A DNA stretch of 64,000 nucleotides. Source: Tetragonia tetragonoides (lineage: Eukaryota > Streptophyta > Magnoliopsida > Caryophyllales > Aizoaceae). The stretch's first letter is position 1. The number at the start of each line of letters is the position of its first letter. Made by a program: the position numbers and the translations under genes. Under the pieces are notes generated by a model. It was not told the origin of the DNA. It made no database searches and saw nothing but the letters and a program-made list of their open reading frames with translations. Below, piece by piece: positions 56,740-64,000 of the stretch. Where the stretch lies: contig CM076141.1 in assembly GCA_038025085.1 (NCBI GenBank), forward strand, positions 20,779,001 to 20,843,000, in the 5' to 3' direction.

Positions 56740-59700
56740 TGTAACACCCCCCTAATTTGAAACGATTTTCTAGGAGCTATCAACGTCATTGTGCACGACT
56801 CGACACCACTGAACCGTCCCGAACCCGTGGGATGCTACTGCAACATTTATCGCTAAGGAATAAATTCTAAGCAGAAAGAAAAGCTAAGAATCAAAGGAAG
56901 CAACTAAACAAAACAAACATTAATATCAGAGTTGTGTATCAAGTGAACTTAAGTCCACTAAAGTATTATTACAACTTTGCCTTCTAGGGCACAAACCAAA
57001 AAATCCCATTATCCAAAAGAATAACAAGTCTAGAGAATAAGCCCACAATTAATCTCCAAGGCTACACGTCCTCACTCAGCAACACCTGCACTTTGGTTTC
57101 CGTGACGGAAACAAGGTACAGAAGAAAAGAGAAGAAACAAAAGAAAACAAAAAACAGATAAACTGAATAAACGTGGTCCATACACAGTAAAAACACTTTC
57201 GCAAACCTTACCAGGGTTTTAGAAGAATCATTGAAATTCATTTGCATGCACAAGTGGTCATACATTCAAGAACACGCATACTCAATATTCAGTTACATGC
57301 AATTCTTGTTTTAGTGATCATTCGAACACGAATAGACAAACCATCTTGATTAGAGTAATAAGAGAGCAAATAGAACAACGATTACCCATATTGTTCGTCG
57401 ATTGATATTGACATGCCTTGGACATACTCTAGTGTATACTCACACTATCTCTAACATAATAATCGATACGTAGAGAATTAAACAATGAGGAATGATCCGT
57501 CCTGATTACGCTACAAGGTGTCCATAATAAGTAACTTGGGGATCGCGCATCCCTAGACTACATCAATTGGATATAGTCTCGATTGCTCGACTACTCCTCG
57601 AGATCCATTAGGAGTCTTATTCTCATTTACACTTTAATTCACATAATTTGCATTGGTTGACTTGGATGTACAACGAGACCACGACTCAGTACTTCATTTC
57701 ATGCTCATGAGAATGAATAATATTAACGACGATAATGACATTTATGCATAATAAGAATAATCATGCTCGATATAAATCTAATAAAATTCCGGCAGCACTT
57801 CGGCAGTAAAACATGATATCCAAAATTTCACATTCAACAAATAAATACAACAAATATAATAGGTGCTCATTAGCACTCAATAATATCCCATTCCATTTAG
57901 CACGTATATTATATCATAATAATACTAACGTTCCAACATTACCATACTCATTCAATATTTAGCATATGAACTAATTAATTAACGAAACTTAATAAACTCA
58001 ACATCCTCATTATAATTCATAATTACAGCAGAGAATATAATTCTAATTCTCATAATTTACAACGATATAATTTAATCATGCTTCGCATATTAAATTCACA
58101 ACAATTAGGCATTTAACACATAAAAAGTCAAAATATTTTATTGAAAGAGGTAGGCACAATCGCTTACCTAACAAACGCTCACTAAAAGTTAGGTAAGCTT
58201 CCAAATCACGACCCGTCACGCTTGTCCGTTAGGTCCTAATTAAATACAATTATAGAAACATAATCAGTAAATACGATAATCTAAATAGTAGAAAAATATT
58301 AATATAACATTTTAATTATATTTCTTAATTTATTTCAATCAATCTAGGCTTTCGAAAATCCGGATTCGGGTTCCAAACGGGACCAGGACATGGTCAAGAT
58401 CCCCTCCAACTCACAAAGCACTAACCTCCTACTCTGAAAGCGGTCCAAATCGAGGAGCCCCTAGAGCACCGCTACAAAATCCCATTCAGACACGAGAAGA
58501 ATCACATCGACCGAAAGGCCGACTTATGCTCACAGCGAGCCAAAATGGTTGATCAATGCAGAGCATCGACCTCAGAAGCCTCGAGAACACTGAGGTGACA
58601 CCAGCAAGTGTACTACACGAATATACCTTGAAAGATTCTGGTGATTGCCTTAGCACCCACTCCTTCAAGGCACAAGGACAACAGTGACGACATCAACTGT
58701 ACTACCCCCGATGTGGAGCCTTCCCAGGGGTCGTACCAAAACTCACGTGACTACCCTCTCTAAACCGACTAAGGGAGGGACGTATGGACGAGGGTACGTC
58801 GCTACTAATCATTTGTCGAAGCTAGCCGACTTTTGCCCTATATATACATGCACAGAAATCAAGACCAAGTAAGTTTTTCCATTCTTAGAGAACATTCATT
58901 CGGATTGACGCAAGGAAGAGAGGACATTCTAATCCTCTGACATTCCGCTCTGACATTGCGTCCTTCAGCTATCAATTCCCCATAATCATCCTATCAACCC
59001 CCACGATCGACCATTCTCAGTCTAAAGTACCTCACGTACTAGCCGCCATCTAACTTTACCATCGGAGGGGTCTTCTCGGGTCGACCCCCCGAGGTACTTT
59101 ACCTTTGCTTGTCTTGGCAGGTCAATTTGGTCGCTCAGAAGCGCGGTTAGCTACATCCGCCCTCGTACCAAGATCTTACCTTTTTCCCAGTGTTCGACCC
59201 CCTCAAAATCGGGCAAAACAACGGTCACCCATGCATGGGGACCCATGGCCTAGCCCATCACCAAGACCGCACCCACCGACCACCATGGTCGGCGGTGCCT
59301 CGCCGGAGCACCGGCGACAGAAGAGAGAGAAAGTTTGCGAGAGAGAGAGAACGAGAGAGATTGTGAGGGTGAGAGAGAGTGACTGAGCGAGAAAGGGGCA
59401 GAAGGGAGGCCCCAGCGGCGTCGGCCACCTGTCGGCGACCACCTAGGTGCGGCCTGGTGGCGCGGCAGCGGCTTGACAACCGTGGCTCGCGAAAACAGGG
59501 TAGGGGCAAAAACAGAGCACGAGAGGGGAGGAGAAAGAGAGAGAAAGAAAGAGGGAGAAAGGGAGGTTACCGGCGAGGGAAGGGAAGGCCGGTGGTTGGC
59601 CTGATGGCCGGCAACAACAAGAGGAGGGAGAGAGGGTGGTTGAGTGAGAGAGAGAGAGAAAGAGGGGGGAGAGAGTGACGTGAAAGAGGAGAGAGAAAGT

Positions 59701-60072
59701 GAGGGTTTGAAAGTATTTGGTTTAGTTTTGCAAACTGATGAAATTGCCCATCTTTTTGCTTAAATAGGTCCCCAGTCAACTAAGTCAAAACCTACTAGGT
59801 TTAGGAATAATTTTCTAATTTAAATGCTAATTAAAGCTAATTAAAACTAATTAAACAATATAAATAAACCTTATTCACATAAAAACTAATTTAATTAAAT
59901 CCCTCAATTTGATAATTATAAATCACGAAATTCCCATAATAATAATTAATATTATTATGGCTTTATTTGAATGAATCAAATTGTTATATAAATATACGAT
60001 TTAAATCTCCAAAACTATTTATAAATGATTTATAATTGATATTATAATTATAGAAAATATTGGGATATCACA
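56740..60072 (-). repeat. TEK-N 3' LTR (3,333 bp including a foreign insert)
   Basis: Minus strand TGTGATATCCC (60072) to ...GGGTGTTACA (56740), homologous to the other Tekay LTRs except for 58381-59219. GA-rich tract at about 59320-59700. Confidence 0.88.
58381..59219. mobile_element. Foreign 0.84-kb segment inside TEK-N LTR
   Basis: Not homologous to the four other Tekay LTRs, and replaces about 120-130 bp of them. It contains TATATATA near 58839-58846, a transcript-leader-like stretch, and an 'ccccccgaggtactttacctttgcttgtcttggcaggtc' end typical of plant LTR U5, so it is probably part of another element's LTR. The pentamer AACGG flanks it (58376-58380, 59220-59224). The ends lack TG...CA and target sequence is lost, so a plain solo-LTR insertion does not fit. 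Confidence 0.5.
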
Positions 60073-60333
60073 TTCTACCCTCCGTAAAATAAGTTTCGTC
60101 CCAAAACTTGAAACATGAAGTTTTCACTTCTCAACGACGAAACGAGTTACCCATACGAAAGCATAAAATAATTTTTAGGACTACGACAATGCAATGCGAG
60201 TACTACGGTTGTGATCTAAGTCGATTAGCAATGCAACATGCAATGCTAGAACATGCAACTCGTGAAAAGCGGTAAACAAAACACGATAGGTGTGACATTC
60301 TACCCTCCTTAAAAAAGGTTTTCATCTCGAAAC
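60073..60333 (-). promoter_or_regulatory. TEK-N 3' UTR with duplicated polypurine module
   Basis: Modules at about 60071-60115 ('cattctaccctccgtaaaataagtttcgtcc') and 60294-60335 ('cattctaccctccttaaaaaaggttttc'), 223 bp apart, as in TEK-M. The palindromes are imperfect here. Confidence 0.72.
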
Positions 60334-60850
60334 TCAAACGGAATTAGTACCTTCGATAAAGAGATCTGGGTACTTCTCGCGCATCATGGATTCAGCTTCC
60401 CATGTTGCCTCTTCTTGACCATGACGGGACCATATAACTTTCACAATCGGAATGGTCTTTGTTCGAGTCAAGCGCTCTTTTCGGTCAGTGATCTTACCTG
60501 GACGTTCTTCGTACATCAAACTTTCATCAAGTTCGATCGTTTCAGGTTGAATGACATGAGTTGGATCATGTACGTATCGCTTCAATTGAGAGACGTGAAA
60601 CACATTGTGGATTTTTTCAAGTTCCACAGGCGAAGCTAAACGATAAGCAACCTCACCAATCCTTTCTAACATCTCATAAAGTCCAATGTAACGAGGACTC
60701 AGTTTTCCCTTATGACCAAAATGTATAACGCCCTTGGTAGGAGATACTCACAAAAGTATCTTGCTTCCCACCTCAAAATCTTCAGGCCTATGACCTCTGT
60801 CTGCATACGATTTTTGGCGATCTTATGCACTTCGCATCTTCATTTGAATC
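60334..60850 (-). pseudogene. TEK-N integrase C-terminus and chromodomain fragment
   Basis: Minus strand: 'ERIGEVAYRLASPVELEKIHNVFHVSQLKRYVHDPTHVIQPE' and chromodomain-like 'VIWSRHGQEEATWEAESMM', plus upstream remnants to 60850 with frame breaks. It corresponds to 12283-12790 of TEK-M. TEK-Q's LTR starts directly after 'gaatc' at 60850. Confidence 0.85.
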
Positions 60851-61048
60851 TGTGATACCCCAATATTTTCTATAATTATATAATTGATTTATAAATAGTT
60901 TTGGATATAAAATCGTAATTACATTCAAGGATTCGATTTATTCAATTAAAGCCATAATAATATTAATTATTATTATGGGACATTCATAAATTATATTTAT
61001 CAAATTTGGGGAGATTAATTAAAATATTTTATATATGAATAAGAATTA

Positions 61049-61146
61049 GGAAAAATGAATGTGAATAATCCCACATTTGGGCGGTCGTACAAGAATAATC
61101 CCACAAAATGAATGTGGCTTAAATGAGGACGGAGTTAAACCTCCGT

Positions 61147-61221
<75 letters not shown>

Positions 61222-61568
61222 ACTCTCTCTCTTTCTAAGGCCTTTAAGCCATGAAATATGGGGGACAAAACAATTCCCCAACTTCATCCCCCAAATCACA
61301 CATCACATACTCCATCCTACCTTCTTCCCTAGATAGCCACCGTCAAATAGCACAAGATTCTGATGGTGTATGATCCTCTCTCTCCTCATTAATTGGAACG
61401 AGATTTCACCATTTATTGTTTTGATGAAGTACATGATGTGTGATTTGGGGGATGAGGCGGTTAACTCGTGAAAGCATAGGAAATTATTTTACCCCCCATC
61501 TTCCATGGCTGAAAGACCTTAGAAAGAGAGAGCAAGGGAAGGGAGAGAGAGAGAGAGATGGTCGGAAA
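61049..61568. mobile_element. Foldback/MITE-like insertion in TEK-Q LTR (about 520 bp)
   Basis: Absent from the other Tekay LTRs, which read straight from 'gaataagaatta' to 'ttcatat'. Arms 61228-61313 and 61423-61535 are imperfect inverted repeats sharing 'ctctttctaagg', 'agccatg' and 'catcccccaaatcacacatca', around a loop of about 110 bp. The arms are extended by (CT)n at 61149-61227 and (GA)n at 61528-61560. A 'gaataatcccaca' motif is directly repeated at its left end. Terminal repeats and target duplication are not clear, so the class is uncertain. Confidence 0.6.
61149..61227. repeat. (CT)n microsatellite in the foldback insertion
   Basis: Nearly pure CT run of about 75 bp with one G interruption, separate from the LTR's own CT-rich leader further downstream (61740-61925). 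Confidence 0.9.
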
Positions 61569-63988
61569 TTCATATGGTTTTATTTAGTTTTAATTAGCTA
61601 TTTAAATTAGAAAATTATTAAATAAATTTCTAAACCTACAAGTATTTGACTTGGGTTGACTGAGGGCCTATATAAAGAAAAAGAGGAGGCAATTAATCAG
61701 TTTTCAAAACTGATCAAACCCTCACTCACATTCTCTCTCCTCCTCTCTCAAACTCACGTAAACCCTCTCTCTCTCTCTTTCTCTCTCCTTCTCTCAAACT
61801 GATCTCTCTCACTCTCTCACTTCTCTCCCTGCTCGCCGGCCACCAGCAGGCCGCCCCTCTACCAGCGGTAAGTCGTCGCCCCTTCTCTCTCTCTTCTCTT
61901 TCTTTCTCTTTCTCTCTTTCTCTCACGTTTCGCTCCCCTCTCCCCTGTTCTGGCCGTTGCGCCACCGCGAGCCACCACTGCGCCACTAGGCCGTGCTTAG
62001 GTGGTCCTCGGTGATGGCCCAGGACTCGCGACCTGGCCCCATGCTCTCTCTCGTTTTCTCTTCTTCTCTCTCTTCGCACTTTTTTCTCTCTTCTCACCGC
62101 CGAAGCACTGGCGACCACCACCACCGGCCATGGTGGTCAGTGGGTGGTGATGATGGTGATGGTTCTGTTTGTGGTTCCCATGCATGGGTAGCCGTGACCT
62201 AGACCTAGTTTTGAAGTTAGGGTTTCACTTTGTATTTTCGTAATTATTATTTCGATTTCAAATAATTTTTGATTTAATGATTTTATTTTTCCGCACTCAT
62301 TCGGAATAGGAATTCGGGTTTTCAAAAGCCTATATTGGTTGAAATAAATCAAAAACTTTAAGACAATTATCATATTAATATTTCGTTACTGTTTGGATTT
62401 TCATAAGGAATTAATACGGATTCGGTAATTGTTATTAATTAGGACCTAACGAGCAAGCGTGATAATCTTCGGTTGTTGGAGCATACTTTTTGTTTGGAAG
62501 CGTTAGTAGTGTAAGCGTTCATGCCTACCTTCTTTCAAAGCCCCATCAAAACTATTTTGATGTTATGTGCTAACTGGGGATTTGTTGTGAATTTAATAAA
62601 CGAAGCATGATTAAATTATATCGTCATTATTATGAAGTTATTAGGCATCATTCACTGCTGTAAATATTGTTTATAATGAGCATGTCTATATCATCATGTT
62701 TGAGAATTAATTAGTCCATATGTTGATTATTGGACAATTGTTGAATGATGAAGTATTAAGTATTATTATGCTATTTAATACTTGCTAATTGGTACGGGTA
62801 TTATTGAGTGCTAATGAACACCTATATATTATCGTTGAATGTCTTGGATGATTTGTGAATTTTTGGATATCATATTACCGTGCCGAAGTGAATTGTGCTA
62901 GACATTGCATGTCATCTTTGTTGAATTATCATCGTTGAATCAAAGCATGTTTAATTCTCATCGTATTGAAGTATCGTTATAGTCGTTATTTACTATTCAT
63001 TGTCAAAAGCATGAAATGAATTAGTAAGTCGTGGTCTCGTAGTACTACTATGTCAACCAATGCAAATTATGTGAATTGAAATAAATGACAGTAAGACTCC
63101 TGATGGATCCCTAAGAAGAGTCGAGTAATCGGGATTACACCTAATCGTGTAGTTCAAGGGATGCGTGATTCCCAAGTTACTTATGGACACCTCATAGTGT
63201 GTCTGGGACGAATCATTCCCCATATATTAAGTCCTCTAGACTCGTTTATTATACTAGAGGTAGTGCGCAAACTAGAGTCATTAAGTCCATTGCGTGATTG
63301 TATCTTTCGATGAACAGTATGGGTAATCGTTGTTCTATTCGCTCTCATACATCTCTCTAATCAAGACGGATTATCTATGTCGTATTTTGTATGATCACTA
63401 TACAAGAATTGTATGTAAAAGAATGTCGTCATGCGTATGCTTGGTTATATGCTTATGTGCGTATGCAAATGAATTTCAATGATTCTTCTAAAACCTCAGG
63501 TAAGCTTTGCAAAATGTTTTTACTGAGTACGGATGACGTTTATTCAGTTTGTCCGGTTTTTGCTTCTCATTTGTTTCTTTTCTTTTCTTCTGTATTTTGT
63601 TTCCATCACGGAAACCAAAGTGCAGGTTTAGTTGAATGAGGACGTACAGCTTTGGAAGATAGAGTTGGCGTCGGTTTTTAGAACTCTTTCTGTTCAGTTT
63701 AGATCGTTGGGATTTTATATGTTTTAGCCCTTGAAGGCAAGTTGTAATAAATTGGTTTAATGGTTTAGCTCACTATATAGAAAATTATGATATTAATTAT
63801 TTTAGATTGTTTAGTTTCCTTAGTAAACTACTTTGATGCCTAGACTTTCTTTCTGCTTAGCATTTTCTCCTTAGTGATAAATGTTGCAGTAGCTACCCTC
63901 GGATTTTGGACGGTTCAGTGGTGTCGATTCGTGCACAAGGATGTCGATAGCTCCCAGGAAATCGTTGTAAATTCGGAGGTGTTACAAA

Positions 63989-64000
63989 TGGTATCAGAGC
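63989..64000 (+). promoter_or_regulatory. TEK-Q primer-binding site
   Basis: TGGTATCAGAGC, two bases after the LTR; canonical initiator-Met type. The window ends here. Confidence 0.9.

Larger units (their letters stand above)
56740..60850 (-). mobile_element. TEK-N: Tekay element, 3' part
   Basis: 3' LTR 56740-60072, duplicated polypurine module, and the integrase/chromodomain end, interrupted at 60850 by TEK-Q. It was inserted into SIR (left flank GGATG, 56735-56739). The remainder of TEK-N would lie beyond the window. Confidence 0.87.
60851..63986 (+). repeat. TEK-Q 5' LTR (3,136 bp including a foldback insert)
   Basis: TGTGATACCCC (60851) to GGTGTTACA (63986), + strand, with TATATAAAG at 61669-61677 and CT-rich leader. 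Immediately followed by the primer site, so it is a 5' LTR of an element extending right. Inserted in TEK-N with left flank GAATC. Confidence 0.9.

Noticed and set aside
58381..59219. Host gene or promoter in the TEK-N insert (TATA box, leader-like sequence)
   Set aside because: No sustained reading frame follows, and the U5-like end and repeat context point to an LTR fragment.

Overview
This is plant nuclear DNA, most likely from an angiosperm, in a gene-poor and repeat-dense (heterochromatin-like) region. I see no host gene, tRNA, rRNA or organellar segment. All recognisable coding sequence belongs to LTR retrotransposons, and every open frame is broken by stops, frameshifts or truncation. 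The plant assignment rests on four lineages typical of plants: Ty3 Tekay/Del chromoviruses (long LTRs, initiator-Met tRNA primer site, C-terminal chromodomain), Ty3 Tat/Ogre-type elements (primer site TGGCGAC...TGGGGA, second RNase H), an Athila-like Ty3 element with its extra ORF, and a Ty1 Sirevirus with an env-like ORF. The species cannot be named from the sequence.

Layout, left to right. 1-4083: 3' end and 3' LTR of a Tat-like element (TAT1, +). 4084-9247: 3' half of an Athila-like element (ATH, +). Its 3' LTR is split at 9247 and resumes at 51972-52822. The split is caused by a Tekay chromovirus (TEK-M, -) at 9248-51966, flanked by the 5-bp target duplication TAGTG. TEK-M swelled to 42.7 kb because it hosts a second Tekay (TEK-P, +) in its protease region and a Tat element (TAT-O, -) in its gag. 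52823-56739: Sirevirus (SIR, -), interrupted at 56739 by another Tekay (TEK-N, -, 56740-60850), which hosts a Tekay 5' LTR (TEK-Q, +, 60851-63986) that runs out of the window just after its primer-binding site.

Inferred history of the core. (1) TEK-M inserted into the Athila LTR. (2) TEK-P inserted into TEK-M protease and TAT-O into TEK-M gag. (3) One deletion removed everything between TEK-P integrase and TAT-O 3' UTR: TEK-P 3' LTR, the TEK-M gag-protease centre and TAT-O 3' LTR. It left a junction with a 26-bp templated filler. (4) The compound locus was tandemly duplicated as a unit of about 17.45 kb (unit A 15211-32663, unit B 32664-49374) with 3-bp GGC microhomology at the breakpoints. 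(5) The units then diverged by substitutions (about 1-2% by eye) and private deletions, one again with templated filler.

Points most worth a second look are the tandem duplication, the filler junctions, a 69-bp tandem array in the TAT-O leader bounded by a perfect 18-bp inverted repeat, a duplicated palindromic polypurine-tract module in Tekay 3' ends, a poly(A)-only retroposition scar, a foldback insertion in the TEK-Q LTR, and the head-to-head TEK-N/TEK-Q LTR pair that forms a multi-kilobase inverted repeat.
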